64,000 nucleotides of DNA from Flavobacterium sp. IMCC34852. GTDB lineage: Bacteria; Bacteroidota; Bacteroidia; Flavobacteriales; Flavobacteriaceae. The stretch spans positions 1,302,001 through 1,366,000 of the forward strand of contig NZ_CP121446.1 in NCBI RefSeq assembly GCF_030643905.1, written 5' to 3'. The translations under genes were made by a program, and so were the position numbers. Shown here piece by piece: positions 16,235 through 24,763 of the stretch (positions are counted from its first letter, which is position 1; every line of letters starts with the position of its first letter). A model generated the notes under the pieces. It was given only the letters and a program-made list of their open reading frames with translations. It was not told the origin of the DNA and did no database searches.

Positions 16235-17023
16235 ATGAATAAACCCAAAATATATCTACTTTTTCTATTTAGTATTTTATTGACTTCCTGCGTTCCTACC
16301 AAAGATTTGGTTTATCTTCAAAATAAAAGCGAAGGCAATGCCACTGCGGTAACTCCTTCTAATCAAAAGCCTTACCGTTTGCAAACCAATGATTTGTTGA
16401 ATATATCTATTAAGGCCATCGACCCTAAATTGGTTGAAATATTTAATCCTTCGGGTGCTCAGAATTTGGTTTCCACTCCGGATCAGGGGAATTATTTTAA
16501 CGGCTATTCAGTGGATGACCACGGGAATATTCGGTTACCGATATTGGGAGAAATCAATGTTTTAGGTTATACCACAGAGGAAGTCAGAACCAAAATTGAG
16601 AAATTGCTTTTAGAGAAATATTTCAAAAGTGAAGCGGGTATTTTTGTGATTGTAAAATTGGCCGGATTCCGATATACTATCAATGGAGAAGTAACCAATA
16701 CCGGTACAAAGACCTTGTTTCAGGATAAAGTTAATGTCATGGAAGCCATTGCTAATGCCGGAGATATCACCATCACTGGAGATAGAAAAGACGTGAAAGT
16801 AATCCGAACCTTTCCGCAAGGAAGTGAAACTTTTAGTTTGGATTTGACCGATGCTAAAGTGGTGAATTCCCCCGGATTTTATTTGCAACCCAACGATTAT
16901 GTTTATGTAAAACCTTTGAAACAAAAATCTTGGGGAACCGGAAAAACGGGTATAGAATCTTTGACCACTATAGTAACTATTTTATCATTGGCCACAACCA
17001 CATTTTTGTTGCTTAGAAATTAA
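16235..17023 (+). CDS. Wza-like polysaccharide export lipoprotein
   Basis: 262 residues from the ATG at 16235; the alternative TTG at 16211 would spoil the signal peptide. The lipoprotein signal ends in LLTSC with Cys19. A polysaccharide export (Poly_export) domain starts at YRLQTNDLLNISIKAIDP. An SLBB-like part follows (FRYTINGEVTNTGTKTLF, then VMEAIANAGDITITGDRKDVKVIR). A C-terminal hydrophobic helix (TTIVTILSLATTTFLLL) may span the outer membrane, as in E. coli Wza. With the Wzc-like kinase 11 bases downstream it should form the export channel for the polysaccharide made by this locus. Confidence 0.92.
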   Translation: MNKPKIYLLFLFSILLTSCVPTKDLVYLQNKSEGNATAVTPSNQKPYRLQTNDLLNISIKAIDPKLVEIFNPSGAQNLVSTPDQGNYFNGYSVDDHGNIRLPILGEINVLGYTTEEVRTKIEKLLLEKYFKSEAGIFVIVKLAGFRYTINGEVTNTGTKTLFQDKVNVMEAIANAGDITITGDRKDVKVIRTFPQGSETFSLDLTDAKVVNSPGFYLQPNDYVYVKPLKQKSWGTGKTGIESLTTIVTILSLATTTFLLLRN

Positions 17024-17034
17024 CACTCATTTTC

Positions 17035-19506
17035 ATGTTAGACGTAAAAGATTTCACTTTTTTTGACAAACAAAGCAGCTTTGATTTCAAAGGATTTTTA
17101 ATCAAAACCATAAGCTATTGGAAATGGTTTGTGGTAGGGTTGATTATTGCCTTTTCCATTGCGCATCAGGTTAATGTCAGAAAGCAAAAAATTTATGGCA
17201 TTGAAACTACTATTGCCGTTAAAGAAGAAAACAACCCTTTTTTTACTTCCAATACCAGTTTGGTTTTCAATTGGGGCGGAACTTCTGATAAAGTTCAGAT
17301 GATTTCAACTACTTTAAAATCAAGATCTCACAACGAATCGGTGGTTGATAGTTTGAATTTTTTTATCGATTATTTGAAACAAACTAAATATTTTGTTCAA
17401 GATGTTTACGGTGAAGTGCCTTTTAAAGTGAACATCGACAAAACAAAAAATCAATTGTTAGATCAGTTTGTGAAGGTCAAAATGATCAGTAAAGACAAAT
17501 ACCAAATAACCATTCCTTTTCAAGCTGATCAAGCCGAAGTAATTCAGTATGTCGGAAACTTGAAATCGGTTGTCAATGTGCCTAAAGGTGAGTTTAAAAG
17601 AGTGTATCGCATAGGTCAAGAGGTTAGTCTTCCATTCTTAAATTGGAAATTAACCTTGTCAGAAGCGTCTTGGAAGAATTTTGAAGAAGAAATCTTGGTG
17701 CGCTTTAATTCTTTTGATAATACGGTTTCCACTTTCAAAGGGCTCAGAGTGGATTTAGATGAAAAAGCCGGTTCGATTTTAAAGTTGGGTATGGAAGGTA
17801 CCAACAAAGCCAGAATGGTCGATTACCTCAATGCTACTGTTGATGTTTTGATCAAAAGACAACTCGAAAACAAAAATAAATTTGCCGAGAACACCATTAA
17901 CTTTATCGATGAAACCTTAGTTAAAATGGAAGGTCAATTGAAAGATTCGGGAGATGAACTAAAAGATTTCAGCAAAACCAATAACATTATCGATATTGAG
18001 GAAGGCGGAATGACTTATAAAAGTCAGCTAATTGATTACGACCTTCAAAAAGACCAAGTAGAAAGAAAATTAGCGTATTTAAGTTCGTTGAAAAATTACC
18101 TGAAAAACAGCGTTGATTTCTCCAAATTACCGGCGCCAACAGTAGCCGGAATTGATGAGCCGAATATTACTACCAACGTAGCCAAGTTGATTTCGTTGTC
18201 TATCAGTCGTTCCGAGTTAGCCTATTCCATCAAAGGCGATATTTATTACGAAAGAATTGATAATGAGATTCAATCGGTAAAAAAAGTGCTTTTGGAAAAT
18301 GCCAATTCATTGAAAAATGCTTTGCAGTATGATTTAGAGTTGGCCAATCAAAAAATTCGTAAAGTAGAAGGTGAAATCAGCAGACTACCGGAGAACAAAC
18401 AAGAATGGTTAAAGTTGTCCAGAAAATACAATTTGAGTGACAATATCTACAATACATTTTTACAAAAAAGAAGTGAAGCTTCCATTGTAAAAGCAGCCAA
18501 CTTATCAGATATTCAATTTATTGATCCGGCAAAAGATGTTGGCGGAGGTTTGTTGGGACCCAAAACCAGTGTGAATTATGTCTTGGCTTTTTTTGTTGGT
18601 TTGTTGGTGCCGTTAGTGTTGGTATTCTTCATTTTCTTTATCAGTAATTCGATTCAAAACATTGAAGATATCTCGTCATTGACCCAATTACCGTTAATTG
18701 GAATTGTTGGGATTAAACATTCAGAAACCAATTTGTCAGTTTTTGAAAGACCTAAATCGGCCTTGTCCGAATCTTTTAGGGCGATTCGTTCCTCTTTACA
18801 GTTTTTATACAAAAAGCAAAGCATAGAAGGTACCAAAACCCTAATGTTGACTTCCTCAGTCAGCGGCGAAGGGAAAACTTTCTGTTCTATCAATATTGCT
18901 ACAGTATTTGCCTTGAGCGAAAAGAAAACCATCATTTTAGGATTGGATTTGAGAAAGCCTAAAATCTTTGATGATTTTAATATCCAAAATGATATTGGTG
19001 CGGTCAATTATTTAATCGGGCAAAGAAAATTGGAAGATGTTATTCAGCATACACACATTCCGTATTTGGATGTCATCACCTCCGGACCAATTCCGCCTAA
19101 TCCTTCCGAGTTGATTTTGGGCGATTCTATGAAAGAAATGATAACGCAGTTGAAGAAAAATTACGATTATATCATTTTAGATACACCGCCGGTAGGACTG
19201 GTTTCAGACGCTTTAGAGTTGGCACAGTTTTGCGATGTGACCTTGTATATTGTGCGTCAGAATTTCACCAAAAAAGAAATGCTGACACTCTTAAACAACA
19301 GAACCAAACGCGGAGAGTTGAACAATGTGAGTATCATTTTCAACGGTTATGAAAATAAAGCCAAATACGGTGTAGGTTATGGTTATGGTTACGGCTATGG
19401 CTACAGCTACGGTTACGGTTACGGCAGTGGTTATCATGAAGATGATGAGCCAAGTGGTTTCTTTGCCAAATGGAAATTCAGAATACTTAAAAAATTCAGG
19501 TTATGA
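17035..19506 (+). CDS. Wzc-like polysaccharide co-polymerase / bacterial tyrosine kinase
   Basis: 823 residues with the inner-membrane BY-kinase layout. It has a first transmembrane helix (about 31-50), a large periplasmic coiled-coil part, a second helix (about 513-537), and a cytoplasmic kinase domain. The kinase has Walker A SVSGEGKT (608-615), Walker A' LGLDLRKPK (635-643) and a Walker B IILDTPPVGLVSD. The C terminus has ten tyrosines (residues 778-800, mostly alternating Tyr-Gly), the autophosphorylation cluster that controls chain length and export. It follows the Wza-like gene by 11 bases and overlaps the next gene by ATGA. No matching Wzb phosphatase is present in the window. Confidence 0.95.
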   Translation: MLDVKDFTFFDKQSSFDFKGFLIKTISYWKWFVVGLIIAFSIAHQVNVRKQKIYGIETTIAVKEENNPFFTSNTSLVFNWGGTSDKVQMISTTLKSRSHNESVVDSLNFFIDYLKQTKYFVQDVYGEVPFKVNIDKTKNQLLDQFVKVKMISKDKYQITIPFQADQAEVIQYVGNLKSVVNVPKGEFKRVYRIGQEVSLPFLNWKLTLSEASWKNFEEEILVRFNSFDNTVSTFKGLRVDLDEKAGSILKLGMEGTNKARMVDYLNATVDVLIKRQLENKNKFAENTINFIDETLVKMEGQLKDSGDELKDFSKTNNIIDIEEGGMTYKSQLIDYDLQKDQVERKLAYLSSLKNYLKNSVDFSKLPAPTVAGIDEPNITTNVAKLISLSISRSELAYSIKGDIYYERIDNEIQSVKKVLLENANSLKNALQYDLELANQKIRKVEGEISRLPENKQEWLKLSRKYNLSDNIYNTFLQKRSEASIVKAANLSDIQFIDPAKDVGGGLLGPKTSVNYVLAFFVGLLVPLVLVFFIFFISNSIQNIEDISSLTQLPLIGIVGIKHSETNLSVFERPKSALSESFRAIRSSLQFLYKKQSIEGTKTLMLTSSVSGEGKTFCSINIATVFALSEKKTIILGLDLRKPKIFDDFNIQNDIGAVNYLIGQRKLEDVIQHTHIPYLDVITSGPIPPNPSELILGDSMKEMITQLKKNYDYIILDTPPVGLVSDALELAQFCDVTLYIVRQNFTKKEMLTLLNNRTKRGELNNVSIIFNGYENKAKYGVGYGYGYGYGYSYGYGYGSGYHEDDEPSGFFAKWKFRILKKFRL
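19366..19434 (+). repeat. Hexanucleotide (Tyr-Gly) repeat in the kinase tail
   Basis: Near-perfect repeats of a GGTTAT/GGTTAC/GGCTAC hexamer encode alternating Tyr and Gly. Because the unit is six bases, slippage would change the number of tyrosines without a frameshift. Confidence 0.75.
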
Positions 19507-20489
19507 CAATGGATGCAAAAGCCATACTGATAACCGGAGGTGCCGGATTCATAGGTTCTAATCTGTGTGAATATTTCTTAGGAAAAGGACATCAGGTAAC
19601 TTGTTTGGATAATTTTGCGACCGGTCATCGACATAATGTAGCCGAGTTTTTAAACCATCCGAATTTCAGATTAATAGAAGGAGATATTCGCAGTTTGGAG
19701 ACTTGTCATGAAGCGGTGAAAAATATTGATTTTGTTTTGCACCAAGCTGCTTTGGGTTCAGTGCCACGCTCTATCAATGATCCGATTACGAGTAATGAAG
19801 TTAATGTTTCCGGGTTTTTAAATATGTTGGTGGCTTCCAGAGATGCCGGTGTCAAGCGTTTTATTTACGCAGCAAGTTCTTCAACCTATGGTGATTCTGA
19901 AAGTTTGCCCAAAGTAGAAGACAAAATAGGAAAACCGCTTTCGCCATATGCTATTACCAAGTATGTAAACGAATTATACGCCGAGATTTTCAGTAAAACC
20001 TATGGGTTGGAAACCATAGGGTTGCGTTATTTTAATGTCTACGGAAGAAGACAAGATCCTAATGGTGCTTATGCTGCAGTAATCCCCAAATTTGTGATGC
20101 AATTGATGTCGCATGAAAGTCCGGTGGTGAATGGTGACGGGAATTATTCCAGGGATTTTACTTACATAGATAATGTGATTCAGATGAATGAATTGGCCAT
20201 GTTGACGCAAAATGAAGAAGCGGTCAATACGGTTTATAATACTGCTTTTGGTGACCGAACTACGCTGAATGATATGTTGTACTATCTAAAGTTGTATTTG
20301 TCGGAATTGGATCAAAGTATTGCTGATGTTCCGGTGATTTACGGACCAAATAGGGTTGGAGATATTCCTCACTCTTTGGCCAGTATTGACAAGGCAAAGC
20401 AACTGTTGCAGTACCAACCGAAGTTTTCTTTTCAGCAAGGATTGAAAGAAGCTGTGGCTTGGTATTGGAAGAATTTAAAAAAAGATTAA
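19503..20489 (+). CDS. UDP-GlcNAc/UDP-GalNAc C4-epimerase (WbpP/TviC-like)
   Basis: 328 residues, an extended short-chain dehydrogenase. It has the NAD loop GGAGFIG (12-18), SSSTYGD (125-131) and the catalytic pair Tyr149/Lys153 in [14 protein letters not shown]. Overall wording ([23 protein letters not shown]-type loops) resembles the WbpP/TviC epimerases that interconvert UDP-GlcNAc and UDP-GalNAc (or the uronates). Its start overlaps the kinase stop, so it is co-translated with the export genes. With the TviB-like dehydrogenase at 21977 it would supply UDP-GalNAcA. UDP-Glc/Gal epimerase activity is an alternative. Confidence 0.87.
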   Translation: MTMDAKAILITGGAGFIGSNLCEYFLGKGHQVTCLDNFATGHRHNVAEFLNHPNFRLIEGDIRSLETCHEAVKNIDFVLHQAALGSVPRSINDPITSNEVNVSGFLNMLVASRDAGVKRFIYAASSSTYGDSESLPKVEDKIGKPLSPYAITKYVNELYAEIFSKTYGLETIGLRYFNVYGRRQDPNGAYAAVIPKFVMQLMSHESPVVNGDGNYSRDFTYIDNVIQMNELAMLTQNEEAVNTVYNTAFGDRTTLNDMLYYLKLYLSELDQSIADVPVIYGPNRVGDIPHSLASIDKAKQLLQYQPKFSFQQGLKEAVAWYWKNLKKD

Positions 20490-20503
20490 AAATTACTATT
20501 GAA

Positions 20504-21895
20504 ATGAAAATAACTAATATTTGTTGTATCGGAGCAGGTTATGTTGGTGGACCAACCATGGCAGTTATAGCCGAGAAATGTCCACATATCAAGGTAACGG
20601 TTGTCGATTTAAATGAGTCACGAATAGCCGCTTGGAATGCCGAAGATGTGAACAATATTCCAATTTATGAACCCGGTTTGAATGAGATTGTGGCCAATAC
20701 CAGAAATAAAAACTTATTCTTTTCAACCGAAGTTGATAAGGCAATTGATGAAGCGGAGTTGATTTTTATTTCAGTAAACACGCCAACCAAAACCTATGGA
20801 ACCGGTAAAGGTATGGCGGCCGATTTAAAACACATCGAACTTTGTGCTCGTCAAATTGCCAAAGTGGCTAAGAACGACAAAATCATAGTAGAAAAATCTA
20901 CTTTGCCGGTTAGAACCGCAGAAGCCTTGAAAAGTATTTTGGACAACACCGGTAATGGTGTACAGTTTCAAATATTATCTAATCCGGAGTTTCTTGCTGA
21001 AGGAACCGCCGTTCAGGACTTGTTAAATCCGGATAGGGTTTTAATTGGTGGAGAAACTTCGCCTGAAGGACAAAAAGCGATTGATTCTTTGGTTGATGTT
21101 TATGCCAATTGGGTGCCTAAAGAACGCATTTTGAAGACTAATGTATGGTCGTCTGAATTGTCAAAATTAACGGCGAATGCTTTTTTGGCACAAAGAGTTT
21201 CTTCGATTAATGCCATGTCGGAATTGTGTGAAAAAACGGAGGCCAACATCAATGAAGTGGCCAAAGCCATTGGAATGGACAGCCGAATCGGTTCGAAATT
21301 TTTAAAGGCATCGGTTGGTTTCGGAGGTTCTTGTTTTCAAAAAGACATCCTGAATTTGGTTTACATTTCCAAAGCTTTCGGTTTAAACGAAGTAGCCGAT
21401 TATTGGGAACAAGTCATCATTATGAATGACCATCAGAAAAGAAGATTTTCAAGAAACATAGTGCAAACTTTGTACAACACGGTTTCCGGAAAAAAAATTG
21501 CTTTCTTGGGTTGGGCTTTTAAAAAAGACACCAACGATACCAGAGAATCTGCCGCTATTTATGTAGCCGATGATTTAATCAACGAGCAAGCGAGCATTGC
21601 AATGTATGATCCTAAAGTAAAGCACGACCAAGTCTTATCTGATTTGAATTATTTAGAAACCAGAAGCGCGTCGGAAAACGAAAAGCGAATCAGTACTTTT
21701 GACAATCCTTATGCTGCTTGTGAAAATGCGCATGCCGTGGCTATTTTAACCGAATGGGATGAGTTTAAAACTTACGATTGGAAAAGAATATACGACAGTA
21801 TGTTAAAACCTGCCTTTGTCTTTGACGGAAGAAATCTTTTAGATGGTGAAAAAATGAAGGCTATTGGATTTGTTTATCAATCCATCGGGAGTTAA
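20504..21895 (+). CDS. ugd: UDP-glucose 6-dehydrogenase
   Basis: 463 residues from the ATG at 20504, 15 bases after the previous stop; the open frame extends upstream but overlaps that gene. It oxidises UDP-glucose to UDP-glucuronate with two NAD+. It has the NAD loop GAGYVGGPT (10-18), [12 protein letters not shown], the catalytic Cys277 in [11 protein letters not shown], and a C-terminal UDP-binding domain with [13 protein letters not shown]. The length and the GGPT loop fit the longer, eukaryote-like UGDH group rather than the short Gram-negative Ugd. The product is a standard precursor of acidic exopolysaccharides. Confidence 0.95.
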   Translation: MKITNICCIGAGYVGGPTMAVIAEKCPHIKVTVVDLNESRIAAWNAEDVNNIPIYEPGLNEIVANTRNKNLFFSTEVDKAIDEAELIFISVNTPTKTYGTGKGMAADLKHIELCARQIAKVAKNDKIIVEKSTLPVRTAEALKSILDNTGNGVQFQILSNPEFLAEGTAVQDLLNPDRVLIGGETSPEGQKAIDSLVDVYANWVPKERILKTNVWSSELSKLTANAFLAQRVSSINAMSELCEKTEANINEVAKAIGMDSRIGSKFLKASVGFGGSCFQKDILNLVYISKAFGLNEVADYWEQVIIMNDHQKRRFSRNIVQTLYNTVSGKKIAFLGWAFKKDTNDTRESAAIYVADDLINEQASIAMYDPKVKHDQVLSDLNYLETRSASENEKRISTFDNPYAACENAHAVAILTEWDEFKTYDWKRIYDSMLKPAFVFDGRNLLDGEKMKAIGFVYQSIGS

Positions 21896-21976
21896 TTTTT
21901 ACCAAAGCGGATTTTGGTGCTTTATTTAAGCCGCGGTAAGTTTTTAAGAGAATAATGAATACTAAAAAATATAATA

Positions 21977-23254
21977 ATGACTATTAAAATTGCAGTTATA
22001 GGGTTGGGCTATGTAGGTTTGCCTTTGGCAAGATTGTTTGCTACAAAGTATCCTGTAGTAGGTTTTGATATCAATCAGAATAGAATTAATGAGTTAAACT
22101 CCGGATTGGATTCAACTCTTGAGGTCGATGAAGCTGCTTTAAACGAAGTATTGGTCGGTTCCGCCAATGAGTCAACAGGCTTGTTTTGCAGTAGTTCAAT
22201 TGAAGATATCAGAGACTGTAATTATTACATAGTTACGGTTCCGACACCGGTGGATAAAAACAATCGTCCCGATTTGAATCCGCTTTATAAATCAAGTGAG
22301 ACTGTGGGGAAAGTTTTAAAACCCGGAGATATCGTGATTTATGAGTCGACCGTTTATCCCGGAGTTACAGAAGAAGAGTGTATTCCGGTTTTAGAAAGAG
22401 TCAGCGGTTTGAAATTCAATGCAGATTTTTTTGCCGGTTATTCGCCGGAAAGAATCAATCCCGGAGATAAAGAGCATACCGTTGAAAAAATATTGAAAGT
22501 AACCTCAGGTTCTACGCCGGAAATTGGTCAGAAAGTAAATGATTTATACAAGTCGGTGATTACTGCCGGAACACATTTGGCACCTTCCATAAAAGTAGCA
22601 GAAGCGGCTAAAGTTATCGAAAATTCACAAAGAGACATTAATATTGCTTTTGTAAACGAATTGGCTAAAATTTTTAATTTATTAGAAATTGATACTCATG
22701 CCGTTTTAGAAGCCGCGGGAACCAAATGGAATTTTTTACCGTTCAAACCCGGATTGGTGGGCGGACATTGTATAGGAGTTGACCCTTATTATTTGGCCCA
22801 AAAAGCACAAGAGAAAGGGTATCATCCCGAGATTATTTTGGCCGGAAGAAGGTTAAATGACAGTATGGGTGAATATGTAGCCTCACAAGTGGTAAAACTG
22901 ATGATCAAAAAAGGGGTTGCCATCAACGGTGCCAAGTTGTTGATGCTGGGCATTACTTTTAAAGAAAATTGTCCGGATGTGCGCAATACCAAAATCGTAG
23001 ACGTAGTACATGCTTTAGAAGATTACGGTATAGAGGTAACCATTTTTGATCCGTGGGCTAAACCTGCTGAAGTTAAGCATGAATACCAATTAATCACTAC
23101 CGAAGAATTGCCGAAAGACACTTATGATGCTATTGTTTTAGGAGTAGCGCACAAAGAATTTACTACCCTTGACTTGTCAAAATTGAAGAAAGCAAATGGC
23201 GTTTTATTTGATGTTAAGGGTGTTTTGAATGAAAAGGCAGATGGGAGACTTTAG
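21977..23254 (+). CDS. UDP-N-acetylhexosamine 6-dehydrogenase (TviB/VipA/WbpO-like)
   Basis: 425 residues. The NAD loop is [10 protein letters not shown] (about 9-18). [13 protein letters not shown] and [12 protein letters not shown] are typical of the TviB/VipA group. The catalytic Cys265 lies in [13 protein letters not shown], and [16 protein letters not shown] precedes the C-terminal domain. This family makes UDP-GalNAcA or UDP-GlcNAcA. Together with the epimerase at 19503 it forms the two-enzyme UDP-GalNAcA route known from Vi antigen and P. aeruginosa O6. The window thus has two nucleotide-sugar dehydrogenases with different substrates, so at least two uronic acids are plausible. Confidence 0.92.
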   Translation: MTIKIAVIGLGYVGLPLARLFATKYPVVGFDINQNRINELNSGLDSTLEVDEAALNEVLVGSANESTGLFCSSSIEDIRDCNYYIVTVPTPVDKNNRPDLNPLYKSSETVGKVLKPGDIVIYESTVYPGVTEEECIPVLERVSGLKFNADFFAGYSPERINPGDKEHTVEKILKVTSGSTPEIGQKVNDLYKSVITAGTHLAPSIKVAEAAKVIENSQRDINIAFVNELAKIFNLLEIDTHAVLEAAGTKWNFLPFKPGLVGGHCIGVDPYYLAQKAQEKGYHPEIILAGRRLNDSMGEYVASQVVKLMIKKGVAINGAKLLMLGITFKENCPDVRNTKIVDVVHALEDYGIEVTIFDPWAKPAEVKHEYQLITTEELPKDTYDAIVLGVAHKEFTTLDLSKLKKANGVLFDVKGVLNEKADGRL

Positions 23255-23365
23255 TGCTCAGTCACAGTTTTTAGTGTTTAGTTAGTGATTTTCAACATTA
23301 AGAAGTTAACAGGATTAAGGGTTTTATAAAGACTTAATTGTCTTTAATGCAATATATTAAGAGTA

Positions 23366-24412
23366 ATGAAAAAGATTTTGATAACCGGGGGCGCGGGTTT
23401 TATAGGTTCTCATGTGGTTCGTCGTTTTGTGACGAATTATCCGGAGTATCAAATTTTTAATTTAGACGCTTTGACCTATGCCGGAAATCTTGAAAATATT
23501 GCCGATATTGAACATGCTTCTAATTATACTTTTATCAAAGGTGATATTGTTGAAACTGATTTCATCAATGATTTGTTTCAAAAACACCAATTTGATGGGG
23601 TAATCCATTTGGCCGCCGAATCCCATGTGGATCGTTCTATTACAGATCCGTTGGCTTTTGTGAAAACCAATGTTTTTGGAACAATGAATTTGCTCAATGC
23701 AGCAAAAATGATTTGGAAAGACAATTTTAAGAACAAACGATTTTACCATGTCAGTACCGATGAAGTTTACGGCAGTTTGGGTGCTACGGGATTGTTCACA
23801 GAGACTACGCCTTATGATCCTAATTCTCCGTATTCCGCTTCAAAAGCCAGTTCCGATCATTTTGTTCGTGCTTATGGGGAAACTTACGGATTGCCTTATG
23901 TGATTACGAATTGTTCTAACAATTACGGTCCGAATCACTTTCCTGAGAAATTGATTCCGCTTTTTATTAATAACATCATCCAGAACAAACCGCTTCCGGT
24001 TTATGGTGACGGAAATTATACCCGAGATTGGTTATTTGTAATTGACCATGCCATTGCCATTGATTTGGTTTTTCATCAAGGCAAAAATCATGAAACTTAT
24101 AATATTGGCGGTTTTAACGAGTGGAAAAACATTGATTTAGTCAAATTGCTTTGCCGAAAAATGGATGATAAATTGGGTAGTGTTTCAGGAACTTCAGAAA
24201 AATTAATTACTTACGTAAAAGACCGACCCGGCCACGATTTGCGGTATGCTATTGATGCTTCTAAAATTAATACCGAACTCGGTTGGAGACCTTCTGTTAC
24301 TTTTGAGGAAGGTTTGGCTAAAACCATTGATTGGTTTTTATCTAACGAGGACTGGTTAAAGAATGTTACTTCGGGAGAATACGCAAAGTATTATGAGAAG
24401 CAGTATTCTTAA
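23366..24412 (+). CDS. rfbB: dTDP-glucose 4,6-dehydratase
   Basis: 348 residues, full length. NAD loop GGAGFIGSH near residue 8; STDEVYG (130-136) with the catalytic Asp132/Glu133; Tyr156/Lys160 in SPYSASKASSDHF; HVDRSITDP; and a C-terminal DRPGHDLRYAID typical of RfbB/RmlB. It makes dTDP-4-keto-6-deoxyglucose, the branch point to rhamnose and other deoxysugars. rfbA, rfbC and rfbD are not in the window, so the final sugar is unknown. It lies 111 bases after the previous gene and is the last polysaccharide gene before the adhesins. Confidence 0.96.
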   Translation: MKKILITGGAGFIGSHVVRRFVTNYPEYQIFNLDALTYAGNLENIADIEHASNYTFIKGDIVETDFINDLFQKHQFDGVIHLAAESHVDRSITDPLAFVKTNVFGTMNLLNAAKMIWKDNFKNKRFYHVSTDEVYGSLGATGLFTETTPYDPNSPYSASKASSDHFVRAYGETYGLPYVITNCSNNYGPNHFPEKLIPLFINNIIQNKPLPVYGDGNYTRDWLFVIDHAIAIDLVFHQGKNHETYNIGGFNEWKNIDLVKLLCRKMDDKLGSVSGTSEKLITYVKDRPGHDLRYAIDASKINTELGWRPSVTFEEGLAKTIDWFLSNEDWLKNVTSGEYAKYYEKQYS

Positions 24413-24763
24413 TCTGCTTTAATTCACCATTACTTATTGTTGCCTTTTTTTGGGTTTCCGTCTTCGCTGAGGTCACAATGGATATTATTTTGCATTTAGT
24501 CATTAACGGGATAATTAGTTAGTTGCTAATTTTTCCGATTGTTTTTTTGCGAATACATAGTATATTAACTAAAAATCAACAATTTATTAACACGAAAACG
24601 TTTTCGTTTGTGTAGTGATTTTTTCTTTTGTAATTTGGATGGTTTAATTTGATAGTTTTATTGACCCAAATTCTGCTGTTTTTAAATTTAATCGTAGTTG
24701 ACTGTTTCCGAGTCAGCGCTATGTTATTGTTGTTTATGCATTAACTAATTTAAAAATTATTTT
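24413..24763. other. Intergenic region between rfbB and the first giant adhesin
   Basis: 351 bases without a gene. It contains a weak hairpin AATTAG/CTAATT followed by Ts (24513-24534) that might end the rfbB transcript, and the perfect palindrome at 24592-24607. It presumably also holds the adhesin promoter, but I found no clean TTG-N19-TAnnTTTG match. Confidence 0.5.
24592..24607. promoter_or_regulatory. 16-bp perfect palindrome, probable operator
   Basis: ACGAAAACGTTTTCGT is exactly self-complementary with a central CG, like operators of LacI/CcpA-type regulators. It lies 156 bases before the adhesin start. A 14/16 copy precedes citrate synthase (3987-4002). Confidence 0.5.

Noticed and set aside
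19366..19434. A CRISPR-like repeat array
   Set aside because: The repeats are six bases long, coding, and have no spacers.
21901..21918. Hairpin ACCAAA/TTTGGT between the two nucleotide-sugar dehydrogenase genes
   Set aside because: Too weak and without a clean T tract; not called as a terminator since the flanking genes appear to share a transcript.
23328..23346. Hairpin TAAAGAC/GTCTTTA before rfbB
   Set aside because: A short 7-bp AT-rich stem with no T run and no matching neighbour; likely chance.
24413..24763. A tRNA or riboswitch in the rfbB-adhesin gap
   Set aside because: No cloverleaf or known aptamer core could be recognised by eye.
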